From NCBI GenBank assembly GCA_036558645.1, contig DATBFG010000063.1:1-64000 (forward strand): a stretch of 64,000 nt of DNA. The letters run 5' to 3'. This DNA is from DATBFG01 sp036558645 (GTDB taxonomy: Bacteria; Acidobacteriota; Terriglobia; Terriglobales; Acidobacteriaceae). The notes under the pieces were generated by a model. The model saw only the letters and a list, made by a program, of their open reading frames with translations. It was not told where the DNA came from and ran no database searches. The position numbers and the translations under genes were made by a program. The stretch's first letter is position 1; each line of letters starts with the position of its first letter. Of the stretch, positions 1 to 8,236 are shown in pieces.

Positions 1-682
1 CAGCCCACTGCACGTAATCCCAATCCTTCGCATGCTGTTCGGCCTCGGCAAAAAGCTGCGCCGCAGTTGCCCCGCGGACCGGGTGTAACTGCGTCTCCCA
101 GCGCTTTAGACGGGCTTCGCGTTCTTTAGGATCGGCATTGACCTTGCCAAGGTTCACTGCTGCAATCATCGCGACCGCTTTGATATCAGGATCGTGAGCA
201 ACTTCATATCCGGCAACAAACCCGCCGAAGCTGTGTCCGATAATGACCAGTTGCTTAGGATCGGTATGATACTTTGCGGCATTCGCAGGTTCGCGCAGGA
301 AGCGCACTACCTCGGCCATGTCCTCGATGGCCGACGATTGGGAGAAACCTCCAGGTACGCCCCAAGTCCCGCGATAGTGGAAGAACAGAACGTTCCACCC
401 GGCTCGACGGATGGATTGTGCCAGATCTCCGCTACTCTCATACCCAGGCAGACCGTGTGCGAGAATCACCGTGCCTAGCGGACCTTCGCCACTCGCGACA
501 TAGAGCCACGCGTCCAGGTCCACACCATGGCTCGGCACAGTAAGTATCGCAAGGCCAGGTGGGTGTTGCTTGTCCGGCGATGGGTCCGCTACAACAGCCG
601 AAGGCATCTTCTGGGCGCAGATTGGCCGTGGAGAAATCCATGCTATTCCAAGCAGCGCCAGAATCAGAACTCTGTTCCACAT
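1..682 (-). CDS. alpha/beta hydrolase, exported (3' end outside window)
   Basis: Reading leftward from ATG at 682 gives an uninterrupted frame to the window edge (227 codons). It begins with a hydrophobic signal segment (MWNRVLILALLGIAWISP, then CAQ), so the enzyme is probably exported. About residues 70-75 read HGLPG, the usual oxyanion-hole strand, and further on GHSFGG is a textbook nucleophile elbow (GxSxG) with serine as nucleophile. The family is esterase/lipase/peptidase-like and the substrate cannot be read from the sequence. The acid and histidine of the triad would partly lie beyond the left edge. Sequence order and motif spacing make the fold call firm. The downstream neighbour is an unrelated small unknown, so no operon role can be inferred. 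Confidence 0.8.
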   Translation of the reverse strand, partial: MWNRVLILALLGIAWISPRPICAQKMPSAVVADPSPDKQHPPGLAILTVPSHGVDLDAWLYVASGEGPLGTVILAHGLPGYESSGDLAQSIRRAGWNVLFFHYRGTWGVPGGFSQSSAIEDMAEVVRFLREPANAAKYHTDPKQLVIIGHSFGGFVAGYEVAHDPDIKAVAMIAAVNLGKVNADPKEREARLKRWETQLHPVRGATAAQLFAEAEQHAKDWDYVQWA

Positions 683-832
683 AAACTCAACTTCCGTCGG
701 CGCCTTGAGTCTTGCCGGAGCTTAACACGCAAGGTCAAACCAAGGTCTGGATACATCCAGGTCGGGTCAGGGGCTATTCAAAAGTTAGCTGTTCAAATCA
801 GACGTTACGTTAACCGACAGCTTCCTCTTGAA

Positions 833-1300
833 CTACTTCTTCGAGGAAGACACGTTGCGAACGAAAGAGTACGGATCGTTTGCTTCTCCAGGATCGTCGG
901 GCCACCCCTTGCGGGACACATTCGCCAGTTCTGAGAGGGTCTTGATGTCGGTCTGACGGATGGCGCTCGTTACCTCACAGCGCGATCTGTCCAGTGTCTT
1001 GGCTCCGATTACTTTCAGATAGTCTGGCAGCGCCGCAGCCTCAACCAGAACTTTTCCTGATCCAGCCCAATGTCGGTCTTGACCGTTCTTCTTCACACCG
1101 GAAACCCAAAACGATTCACCTGTCTCCGCGTCAACATAATTCCCGCCCGATTCTCCGCGCCGCTGACCTTTCAGCTTCATCAAAGCTCGGCCATTAAAGT
1201 AAAGCGTCCGTCCAGTCTTTGATGGCGTGACATGTCCAATCCAAGCGGGGCCATTGTCGGAATGGCCGCTTTTTAGCTCGATGTATCGCAGAAATTTCAC
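833..1300 (-). CDS. conserved protein of unknown function, 155 aa
   Basis: A compact soluble protein starting MKFLRYIELKSG. It has no signal peptide or membrane segment. It contains runs that look like a small beta-rich domain (GRTLYFNGRALMKLKG, then GNYVDAETGESFWVSGVKKNGQDRHW) followed by a more polar C-terminal half. Short proteins of this type are, from memory, common in soil and environmental bacteria and are sometimes mislabelled as deoxyxylulose-phosphate synthase, which they are not. Function is unknown. It stands alone, about 150 bases from the hydrolase and 400 bases from the next gene on the same strand. Codon pattern and a plausible ATG support a real gene. Confidence 0.7.
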   Translation of the reverse strand: MKFLRYIELKSGHSDNGPAWIGHVTPSKTGRTLYFNGRALMKLKGQRRGESGGNYVDAETGESFWVSGVKKNGQDRHWAGSGKVLVEAAALPDYLKVIGAKTLDRSRCEVTSAIRQTDIKTLSELANVSRKGWPDDPGEANDPYSFVRNVSSSKK

Positions 1301-1696
1301 GGTTTCCAGTGTGCCATACGATCATTGCTTGATCAATTGGCGAAATCAGGCCATAGCGCTCAAAATCCCAAACAGGGTCTTTCGGCCCATATTTTCATCA
1401 ATGAGTGAAATCGCGATGTTACGCCAACTGGCCGAGGATAATATTCTGATCAGGATTACTTCCACCGGGTCGAAGCTGCAGGATGACCAGTCCGAAGCAT
1501 CACGCTACATCCGTGAGTCTTATGTGCAACGATTGATTGTTTCCGGCGCACGGTGCCCCCGTCACGGCGGTAAGAATTCAGCGACGGTGGCCATTCAAGT
1601 TCACCAGGTCACCTTTGGAAATACGTCGTACGAGAAGAGGCGCACTCCGATCTCGTACGGGCAAATACCTCCAACACAGATGTAGCCCGCCCGACC
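1301..1696. other. 396-bp intergenic stretch with one copy of the 30-bp repeat
   Basis: No convincing gene on either strand. An open plus-strand frame crosses it but has no signal, domain or ribosome site. One copy of the dispersed repeat described at 1398-1427 lies in it. Confidence 0.5.
1398..1427 (+). repeat. dispersed ~30-bp direct repeat, copy 1 of 4
   Basis: Core reads ATGAGTGAAATCGCGATGTT followed by ACGCCA. Three further copies in the same orientation lie at 4938-4967, 6034-6063 and 6334-6363, always between genes. No copy was seen elsewhere in the window. Confidence 0.7.
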
Positions 1697-4399
1697 TTAT
1701 TGAATGAACCCGGTCAGTGCAAGGGAGTTCGGAGTCTCAACATGCAATGGGAAAGGTGAGCCAGGCACCGGGCTTAACGCGCCGCTAGTTTGGTCGATGC
1801 TGAAACCGTAAATCGTGGAAGAGACAACAGAACCGTCGGTATACGGCTGGACATAGAGAAAACTGCCCGACGAATCAACCGCCATTCCGGTGACGAGGAA
1901 AGAACCGGGGCTACCCGGAATGGGGATTCCCGATGAAATCGGCGACAGCGCCCCGCTGACCTGATCGATGGCGAAGGGAACGATCTCGATTACCCCATTT
2001 ACAAAGTCTTCGTCTGAGACAAATAGGAATCGGCCACTCGGATCGATCGCCAAACCCGCAGGGTAGCCGTATTGCGTTGTGATGGCGCCTATTTCCGCCG
2101 GCATGCCAGTGGAAGCGTTCACTGAATACTGCTTTATAAGGTTGATGTCGACCATGTTGACCCCTAGATACAAGTAACGGCCGCGAGGGTCCATCGCTGA
2201 GGTGCAAGCGGGAGTACAACCCGCGCCTAGCGAGATGGCGTTGGGCGTACTTACCGAACCGAAAGTTGGGTCGATGACGCTGACCACCAGCAATCGGCCA
2301 AAACCGTTCGCCGAAATGTCTGAGTAGAATCTCCCGGTGGGGTCAACCAAGGCGGGTTCGTCTCCGGAGCATGCAACGCAAGCGCTTGGTCCGAAGAGGG
2401 TTCCATTCGCCGTGAGGAATTGAAGGACGCTGGACCCGGTAGGTTCGTACAAAAATCTCCCTGATGGCTCGACAGCGATGCCCTCCCCGTGCCCGGTCCC
2501 GAAGCTGAGAAAAGTCAGAATGCCGCTGTTTTGGTCGATGCGGTAGCTGACTGTCCGAGAGCCATCTATGTCGTAGGCGTAATTGCCAGTAGGATCGGTA
2601 GCCACCGCCGACCCGTTTACACTTGCAACCTGCGCTATCGAGGTGAGCGCACCCGATTTGGGATCGATGTAAAAGGTCTCGATCTCGGTGCCTTCGTGCA
2701 CCAAGGCGAACTTGGGTAGATAGCTTACAGGCTTTATCCCATATCCCAGTCCTGCTTGAGCAGGGAGGCTCCGCGTGCGGGTGCTAAAGGCATAATTCAA
2801 GTTCCCTCCGGTGAAATCGATCCCGAAAGTAGCGATTTCGTTCGACCCCGAGTTCTCCACATAGAGATAGTTGCCGTCGGTAACAGCCAGGTTAGGTGAG
2901 GAGCCCTGCGCTGAGAACGCAAGTGGAAGAAATGGAAAGCCGCTCAGAGTACAGCCGGTTCCGGTCTGGAAGACAACCAACTGACTCTGCTGCAAATTTA
3001 CAGTCACTAGCAGACCTCCGACCGGCAGAACGGATGAGGGATTACCGCCAGCCGTGAATGGAGATCCAGAGACCGGAGTCAACGCACCGTTGTTTGCGGG
3101 AGTGTAGGCCGATACTGTGCCATCGGCAGAACTAGGCACGTAAACACACCCGGTTGCGTCTACTGCGGGCGACTCTGGCGTCCCCCCAGTCGGGACAGTG
3201 CCGGTAAAGGTCAGGAAGCCATAGGTGCGATCAATCTGGAAGGACGTGACCGAATTTCCCCCGGCGCCTGAGACATAGAGAAAATTCCCGCTATTGTCGA
3301 TGGCAACGCCGCTTGGAACGGAGCCCAAGGGAAGTGGAATGCCAGCTGTGGTCAATGCTCCGCTGTTCGGGTCAACGGTAAAGGAATAAATCTGCGAGCC
3401 CGCGACAATGTACAAGAATTTCCCAAGAAAGGGATCCATGACCGTATATGTCTGTCCGGAAGAAGAAAAAGAAGTTGCTGGCAGCGGCGTGAGCGCCCCG
3501 GTTGTCCCATTGATGGAATACCTGTAGATGCCGGACTGTGTCGGACTCACGTAATAAAGGAACCTTTCAAACGGGTCGACAACCATTGAGTTAATTCCGG
3601 GAGTTGGGTAGTAGGCGTTGTCGCGCCACCGGCCTCCATTGTTGTTGTCGATGGTGTACGCCGAGATCGTGCCGTCGCCAACATTGGCCACATAGGCGAA
3701 TCGCGAAACCACCGGCTGCGAGGCAATGACTGCGGACCCTCCCACACCATTCGCGCCATAACTGCCGTTGACGGTCACCACGCCGTAGCTTTCGGTATTC
3801 AGCACGCCCGGTGATGCTGGATCGTTACTCACAACGATGATGGAGGGATCGGACGAGGTCCACGCGACCAGTTTGGTGAAGTCCTGCGTGCTGCCGTCCT
3901 GGAACACGGCTATGGCTTTCATCTGTAGCGACTGACCGTACTTTATCGCAGCCTGGCTTGGGGTGATCTGGATCGAGGTCAGGACTTCGCCATTCCCGGA
4001 AAGGATCGCAGACACAGGCTTACGGAGAAGGGGGGTAACCGTCAGAGCTCCAGACGCCACGCCGCCGCTCGTGGGCGTAAAGGTCACCGTCGCCGTGCAA
4101 CTGGCTCTCACCCTGAGCAAACGCGGACAGTTGTTCGCTTGATTGAAGGGCGCGGCCGTGGAGATGCTGGTGATATCCACCCCTACGGTGTCCAGATTAG
4201 TGATGGTAATCGTCTGTACCACGCTGCCGCCGACGATCTGGTTTCCGAAGTTTACGTTTGAGGGCGACAACGTAAGATACGAGCCGGGGTTGTTGCGGAC
4301 AACAACATCCTGAGCGCTCGCGGCGACGCGCCATGGCAATACTTCAAATGCCAGCTGGACAGCCAGGAACAGCCAAAGGGTGATGCGAATTGTCTTCAT
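1697..4399 (-). CDS. exported beta-propeller protein with N-terminal Ig-like domains
   Basis: About 900 residues. The start chosen is ATG at 4399 (MKTIRITLWLFL), because GGAGGA lies about 7 bases upstream and a signal peptide ending near AASAQ follows at once. An upstream in-frame extension has neither. Residues ~40-135 form an ASH/choice-of-anchor-D type Ig domain (LSPSNVNFGNQIVGG, CTATVTFTPTSGG). Residues ~140-230 resemble a BIG2 domain (SLQMKAIAVFQDGSTQDF, AWTSSDPSI). The rest is a run of roughly 40-50-residue blades of the YncE/6-phosphogluconolactonase-like type (FAYVANVGDGTISAYTID, FLYVSGAGGNSVTSFQID, each followed by GALT/S). Such proteins are exported and probably bind at the surface. 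No catalytic role is evident despite the lactonase-like fold. Confidence 0.85.
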   Translation of the reverse strand: MKTIRITLWLFLAVQLAFEVLPWRVAASAQDVVVRNNPGSYLTLSPSNVNFGNQIVGGSVVQTITITNLDTVGVDITSISTAAPFNQANNCPRLLRVRASCTATVTFTPTSGGVASGALTVTPLLRKPVSAILSGNGEVLTSIQITPSQAAIKYGQSLQMKAIAVFQDGSTQDFTKLVAWTSSDPSIIVVSNDPASPGVLNTESYGVVTVNGSYGANGVGGSAVIASQPVVSRFAYVANVGDGTISAYTIDNNNGGRWRDNAYYPTPGINSMVVDPFERFLYYVSPTQSGIYRYSINGTTGALTPLPATSFSSSGQTYTVMDPFLGKFLYIVAGSQIYSFTVDPNSGALTTAGIPLPLGSVPSGVAIDNSGNFLYVSGAGGNSVTSFQIDRTYGFLTFTGTVPTGGTPESPAVDATGCVYVPSSADGTVSAYTPANNGALTPVSGSPFTAGGNPSSVLPVGGLLVTVNLQQSQLVVFQTGTGCTLSGFPFLPLAFSAQGSSPNLAVTDGNYLYVENSGSNEIATFGIDFTGGNLNYAFSTRTRSLPAQAGLGYGIKPVSYLPKFALVHEGTEIETFYIDPKSGALTSIAQVASVNGSAVATDPTGNYAYDIDGSRTVSYRIDQNSGILTFLSFGTGHGEGIAVEPSGRFLYEPTGSSVLQFLTANGTLFGPSACVACSGDEPALVDPTGRFYSDISANGFGRLLVVSVIDPTFGSVSTPNAISLGAGCTPACTSAMDPRGRYLYLGVNMVDINLIKQYSVNASTGMPAEIGAITTQYGYPAGLAIDPSGRFLFVSDEDFVNGVIEIVPFAIDQVSGALSPISSGIPIPGSPGSFLVTGMAVDSSGSFLYVQPYTDGSVVSSTIYGFSIDQTSGALSPVPGSPFPLHVETPNSLALTGFIQ

Positions 4400-4804
4400 G
4401 ATTGACTCCTCCGTGAACTGCTCGAAACTCTGGTAACTAGAGGGCGGTCGCACTGACTGCCCTGTAATCCAGGGGCAACACTATGCGCATGCCTAAGGTG
4501 CGTGTCGGCTCGAGGGCGCTAACAACGCGTTTTGAGCCACTGGTCTCACTTCAGCCGCAGAGTGATCCGGGTTTCCGGAAACGTCAACCTACATCTTTCT
4601 GACTTACGTCTTACTTCCCAAGTGGAGCAATTGCAGCAACTTGCAAAATCGTGTGACTTGGATTCCGGCTGGGCCGGACAAGGCGGCGAACTACAACCAA
4701 AATTAGGCTTGAGGGTGCGCCGCTTAATCCGCCTGCTCCGTCCCAGATGAGGGGTGCAGCCTGTATCCGATTCCAACACTGATTTAAAGATAGTTTTGAA
4801 AGAT

Positions 4805-4832
4805 TGGTCGGGGAGAGAGGATTTGAATCTCC
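4805..4832 (-). pseudogene. tRNA 3'-end fragment (T arm, acceptor strand, CCA)
   Basis: On the minus strand, T-stem GGAGA, loop TTCAAAT and stem CCTCT are followed by acceptor strand CTCCCCG, discriminator A and an encoded CCA. Pairing in the T arm is broken at the loop-closing A:C pair. No matching 5' strand CGGGGAG, D arm or anticodon arm was found in the preceding 70 bases, so this is a fragment and not a working tRNA. Such 3' tRNA fragments commonly mark old integration (attachment) sites. The parent tRNA is not identifiable here. Confidence 0.6.
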
Positions 4833-4937
4833 GACGTTTCTTGCTGACACTACCGCAACGGAGGGCAGTGTCGGCTCAGAGTGGCGATGGGTGGCGGGCC
4901 CCCGACCTCACTTCAAGACGTTACCCCCAAACATTGG

Positions 4938-4967
4938 TCAACGAGTGATATCGCGATGTTTCGCCAG
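4938..4967 (+). repeat. dispersed ~30-bp direct repeat, copy 2 of 4
   Basis: TCAACGAGTGATATCGCGAT followed by GTTTCGCCAG. It differs from copy 1 at a few positions and has the same orientation. Confidence 0.65.
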
Positions 4968-5062
4968 TCTACTTCAGGTCAGGGCCGCAGAATTTTCAGC
5001 CCGAAGTACAAATGACGCTGCCAAAGACTGGCGGGACCAGAAACGACTTATTTGTGGGGCCG

Positions 5063-5311
5063 CTATCGCCTACTACGCATACGACGGGGTTCTTCGGGAC
5101 TCTTGTCTTTTACAAATGGTTTGCTACCTCTGCCTCCGGAGTAAGGCTTGTTCCCGGTTAATCTGCGCCTCGCCTTTCGATGCTTCTCCTGGCAAGGGTC
5201 GCAGTGGTAGCTGTAGTGCTTCCGCTTTCTTCCGCAAATCGCGCACCGACCAGCTGCGAGTTTTGCCATTTGCCATTTTCGTTGCTTCGAGACATTGGCC
5301 CTGGTCACCAT
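5063..5311 (-). CDS. small zinc-ribbon-like basic protein
   Basis: 82 residues, or 68 if the internal ATG at 5269 is used (MAKLAAGRCAICGRKRKHYS). Two CxxC pairs (CAIC and CDPC, about 15 residues apart) suggest a single zinc-binding ribbon. The flanks are rich in Lys/Arg (RKARRRLTGNKPYSGGRG), which would suit nucleic-acid binding. Similar short CxxC...CxxC basic proteins recur in soil bacteria but have no assigned function that I know. No strong ribosome site is visible for either start. Its coding status rests mainly on the cysteine pattern. Confidence 0.5.
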   Translation of the reverse strand: MVTRANVSKQRKWQMAKLAAGRCAICGRKRKHYSYHCDPCQEKHRKARRRLTGNKPYSGGRGSKPFVKDKSPEEPRRMRSRR

Positions 5312-5408
5312 GAGAAGAGCGTAACAGATAGCTTTGGGCTTCGGTCATGCCGAGTAGTGGTTGAAAACTGGTAGTGCGACAGGAATGGATGAGTGCAATA
5401 GAGATTTT

Positions 5409-5933
5409 TCACCAGTGATGCGGCCATTCACATGACAAATATCCTCGTGGGGTCACTTGCGGGTGCGGTTCTTCACACGGCCTTATTAATACGTGGCCCA
5501 TCACTTTTCCCGGTAGCTTGACTCCCGACGTATCCCACCCCAGGCTGTCGTACTTAACAGCGGAAAGCTTTAATAGCCTATCGAGAGCGAGGCCAACAAT
5601 CAGATGTGAATCACGGCCCTGAACGTCATACGCCACGTAGAACGGCTTCTGGTGGGCAATCGACTCTAGCGCGCAGCGATTGGCTGGCGTAGGGTCTTCA
5701 CTAAATCGGGCGTAACCACAGTCCTTTCCGTTCTTGCCTGCGATGTTAATGAGTTCCTGACGCTCAATTCGCCACGCTCGCTGGCGGTTCAGCCAATCCT
5801 GAAATAGGTCGGGCAATTCAGGGGCCTTGTAGAGAATAGCTCCTGATAGGGCAGCCACAAGGACAGAAAACCCAAGAATAGTGCGACGACGCCACAACCA
5901 AATTGTCATGGGGAACGTGCGGGACATTTCCAT
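5409..5933 (-). CDS. membrane-anchored protein of unknown function
   Basis: About 174 residues. Possible starts are TTG at 5939 and ATG at 5933 or 5927. A basic stretch (WLWRRRT) precedes one transmembrane segment (ILGFSVLVAALSGAILY), and the remainder (~140 residues) would face the periplasm. The C-terminal part contains FYVAYDVQGRDSHLIVGLA and ends YLSCEWPHHW, with three other cysteines spread through the domain. I do not recognise the family. It is separated from the zinc-ribbon gene by about 100 bases and from repeat copy 3 by about 100 bases. Confidence 0.6.
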   Translation of the reverse strand: MEMSRTFPMTIWLWRRRTILGFSVLVAALSGAILYKAPELPDLFQDWLNRQRAWRIERQELINIAGKNGKDCGYARFSEDPTPANRCALESIAHQKPFYVAYDVQGRDSHLIVGLALDRLLKLSAVKYDSLGWDTSGVKLPGKVMGHVLIRPCEEPHPQVTPRGYLSCEWPHHW

Positions 5934-6033
5934 ATCCAACTAATGACACCGCACGGCTTTCATCGGGCGTCGGTGACATTGTTGACGATACTACGCGATT
6001 CCGAGACCTAGAGACTTTCCACGAAAGGGTGGG

Positions 6034-6063
6034 ATGATGAGTGTAATCGCGATGTTATGTCAA
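6034..6063 (+). repeat. dispersed ~30-bp direct repeat, copy 3 of 4
   Basis: ATGATGAGTGTAATCGCGAT followed by GTTATGTCAA. It lies 29 bases before the small membrane gene at 6092. Confidence 0.65.
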
Positions 6064-6091
6064 GTCTGTCGCGTCGCTTATCATCAGGCAC

Positions 6092-6301
6092 ATGATCAAG
6101 TTCCTTGAATCGCCCTTCGGTCTGTGGATTAGGGTGGTTCCTTTTTTCTTCCTATCCCTATACCTGTTGCGAAGCGGAATTTGGCCGAACCCCGACGAAC
6201 CTCGGAAATGGCACGACCGCATAATCAGGATTGCTGGAGGCATCATCTTCGGCTCAGGCGCTCTGTTCGGAAGCGCACGTATCATGGGCTGGGTTAAGTA
6301 A
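6092..6301 (+). CDS. small two-helix membrane protein, unknown
   Basis: 69 residues with two hydrophobic segments (WIRVVPFFFLSLYLL and IIRIAGGIIFGSGALFG) separated by a polar loop NPDEPRKWHD. The topology is plausible for a small inner-membrane protein. It is the only plus-strand gene in the first 8 kb and sits exactly between repeat copies 3 and 4, 29 bases after one and 33 bases before the other. Family unknown. A long opposite-strand frame here is low-complexity and was not preferred. Confidence 0.45.
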   Translation: MIKFLESPFGLWIRVVPFFFLSLYLLRSGIWPNPDEPRKWHDRIIRIAGGIIFGSGALFGSARIMGWVK

Positions 6302-6333
6302 GAATTGGCTGCTGGAACCTGTGTCTCTAACCT

Positions 6334-6363
6334 CAATGAGCGTAATGGCGATGTTACGCCAGC
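6334..6363 (+). repeat. dispersed ~30-bp direct repeat, copy 4 of 4
   Basis: AATGAGCGTAATGGCGATGT followed by TACGCCAG. It lies 23 bases from the end of the POTRA gene. Confidence 0.65.
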
Positions 6364-6385
6364 GGGGGCCGATGGGCCGAAAAAC

Positions 6386-7300
6386 CTAACAAGCGGGGCA
6401 AGGACAGGCATAAAGGATGATAGACACAGTACCCGATTGCTCGTCCATTCGCTTCGCCAGCAGACGAGGATCAGCGGGTAGCAATTTGAAGACCGACGTA
6501 TATTTCGCCAAGAACTGATCCAAAAGTTCGGGCCTGTAGATTTGGCCTATCGGCGCGTCTTTCAACACTTCGCGTCGAGTGGCATCGTCCAGACCCACAA
6601 TTTCAATGTTGCCGAAATGAAATTGCTTGCCTTCGTCGATGTCGATGACGAGAGAAATGAGACTCGCGTCGTTGTCAACAGAAGCCTCTGGCACAGCGGT
6701 GAAGTTGATGTAGCCCGATTCACTGTAAGTTCTTCTCAGCATCTCCAGCCCTTGTGCAATCTTTTCACGGCTAAAAACATCGCCATTCTGGATCGGAAAA
6801 AAGCTACGCAACAGCCCGAGGTCAGTAATGTTCGTGTTGTTCTTGAAGCTGATTTCGCCTAGCCGGTAGCGGAGACCCTTGTCTACGCGTACTTCGACGG
6901 AGATGCGCTGAGTTCTGAGATCGCTGCTCAGGACCCGCGCCTTACCATGAACGGCAGCGTTGAAATACCCGCGATCCTGCCATGCCGCCCTTGTTCTCTC
7001 AACTACGTCATCCGTTACCGCATCAAGCGAGGCCCCCGAAATTTCTTTGTTGGCCGCAGCCACTAAATTACGTTCTTCGGAAGTCGGCAGATGAGGAGCG
7101 CCTGAGAAGGCTATGGCCTGTACTACGATTTTTGGGCCAGAGGGCCGCTGCTGCTCGCCATTCAGTTGATCCTTCATCTCAGATAGTGAAGGGCACGTAA
7201 TCGTGAATCCACTCGGATACGACTGTGCTTGGAGGAATCGGCAACACACCGGTAGGCAAGTGATGGCAACAACAGCGGTGTGCGCCAATCGAACGCGCAT
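6386..7300 (-). CDS. exported POTRA-domain protein (BamA/TamA-like periplasmic part only)
   Basis: 304 residues with a signal peptide (MRVRLAHTAVVAITCLPVCC...LQAQ). At least two POTRA-like modules follow: residues ~60-140 (IVVQAIAFSGAPHLP, then WQDRGYFNAAVHGKARV) and ~145-225 (YRLGEISFKNNTNITD, SFFPIQNGDVFSREKI, YSESGYINFTAVPE). A further start of one is FHFGNIEIVGLDD. The classic GYF/GYI turns are present. Unlike BamA it stops before any beta-barrel, so it cannot itself form an outer-membrane pore. It may be a periplasmic partner or a shortened relative. The final residues CPCPAC are unusual, and no operon partner is present. Confidence 0.75.
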   Translation of the reverse strand: MRVRLAHTAVVAITCLPVCCRFLQAQSYPSGFTITCPSLSEMKDQLNGEQQRPSGPKIVVQAIAFSGAPHLPTSEERNLVAAANKEISGASLDAVTDDVVERTRAAWQDRGYFNAAVHGKARVLSSDLRTQRISVEVRVDKGLRYRLGEISFKNNTNITDLGLLRSFFPIQNGDVFSREKIAQGLEMLRRTYSESGYINFTAVPEASVDNDASLISLVIDIDEGKQFHFGNIEIVGLDDATRREVLKDAPIGQIYRPELLDQFLAKYTSVFKLLPADPRLLAKRMDEQSGTVSIILYACPCPAC

Positions 7301-8236
7301 AAGAGGATTATAGGCGGTATTTGTCTGAATTGTTGAAATCAGGCGTTAGCACAAGCTTGCGCCGTCTGTTCGCCCTTGCAAGGGGTGCAACTTTCCCACC
7401 CGCTATCTCCTAACCAGTCAAATGGGAGAAGAGCCCGTGGAGGGTCAACAAGCGCCATGGCGAGTTATCCACAGATTAACTGCCCTTCTGACAATCCACT
7501 TCATAGCGGTCCCCTATCGTGGAAACGAATTCTGATTAGGACTCACTATTCCCATAGATATTCTTATAGAGGCTGTTATGGCAAAAATAATAGTGTTTCA
7601 TGTTCCACACAATTTTCGGAGACCTCGCAAGTGGGTTCCTAAGCTTCAGTTGGGAAGGGTGATCGAGTTCTGCTCGCAGGCCAAGAAGTCAGCCTAGGTC
7701 TTTGCGAATTGGGAAATCGCGGGCGGTAAACCTCGAGAGACATGTAAGCCTGTCTCATGAGCGAGCTAACTGTTGGGTGCTCTCCAAACCGCAGCAACCA
7801 GTGCTAACGCAACTTATCGCCAACTAGGATAGGCGGAACACTGCCTCTGGATGGCCTGTGGCGAGCGGGTAAGAACGCAACGAGCGCCGCAAATAGGCGA
7901 GGAATGCAACACCGCAACTCAAGCATCAGTCTGGCCACTGACTTAGCTCCGAGCGATCCACCAGCGATCTCGAAAACTCTACGAGTTCACGACTCCCACG
8001 TTCGTCAAGCGGGGCGCTTGCCCCGGAGATGAACGACCTCCACTATCACCCTCAATCAAAGTAGGGTCGTTTCGCCTTGACGGACGTGTGTTGTTGGCAC
8101 AAAATCTCCCGCCTACGCTTTCTTCCCCATTTGGAATGCTAGATCTCGCGTAACGGCGGCTCTGGCCCTCAATAAGAACGTCGTCCATTTTTTGGCCGAC
8201 ACCTTCGAAAGCATCGAAATTCAAGGAGCGCTCTTC
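7301..8236. other. 936-bp stretch without a supported gene
   Basis: Only short frames without recognisable features. A perfect DnaA-box 9-mer TTATCCACA lies at 7465-7473, but only one was seen, so this is not evidence of an origin. AT-rich patches lie near 7545-7610. It may contain decayed genes. Confidence 0.5.

Larger units (their letters stand above)
4400..5062. other. 663-bp non-coding stretch with tRNA remnant and repeat
   Basis: Overlapping open frames on both strands here lack domain features and read like translated tRNA and repeat sequence. It holds a tRNA 3'-end remnant (4805-4832, minus) and repeat copy 2 (4938-4967). A hairpin with arms GACACTACC and GGCAGTGTC lies near 4845-4871. 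Confidence 0.5.

Noticed and set aside
1227..1685. Open plus-strand frame of 152 codons
   Set aside because: Overlaps the opposite-strand gene at 833-1300 and the 30-bp repeat, with no domain, signal or ribosome site.
4804..5313. Open plus-strand frame of 169 codons starting in the tRNA fragment
   Set aside because: Begins with VGERGFESPTF, a typical artefact of translating tRNA 3' sequence, and overlaps the zinc-ribbon gene on the other strand.
6055..6411. 118-codon minus-strand frame opposite the small membrane gene
   Set aside because: Low-complexity and without features. The plus-strand protein has credible membrane helices.
7465..7473. Replication origin
   Set aside because: Only one perfect DnaA box and no dnaA, dnaN or box cluster nearby.
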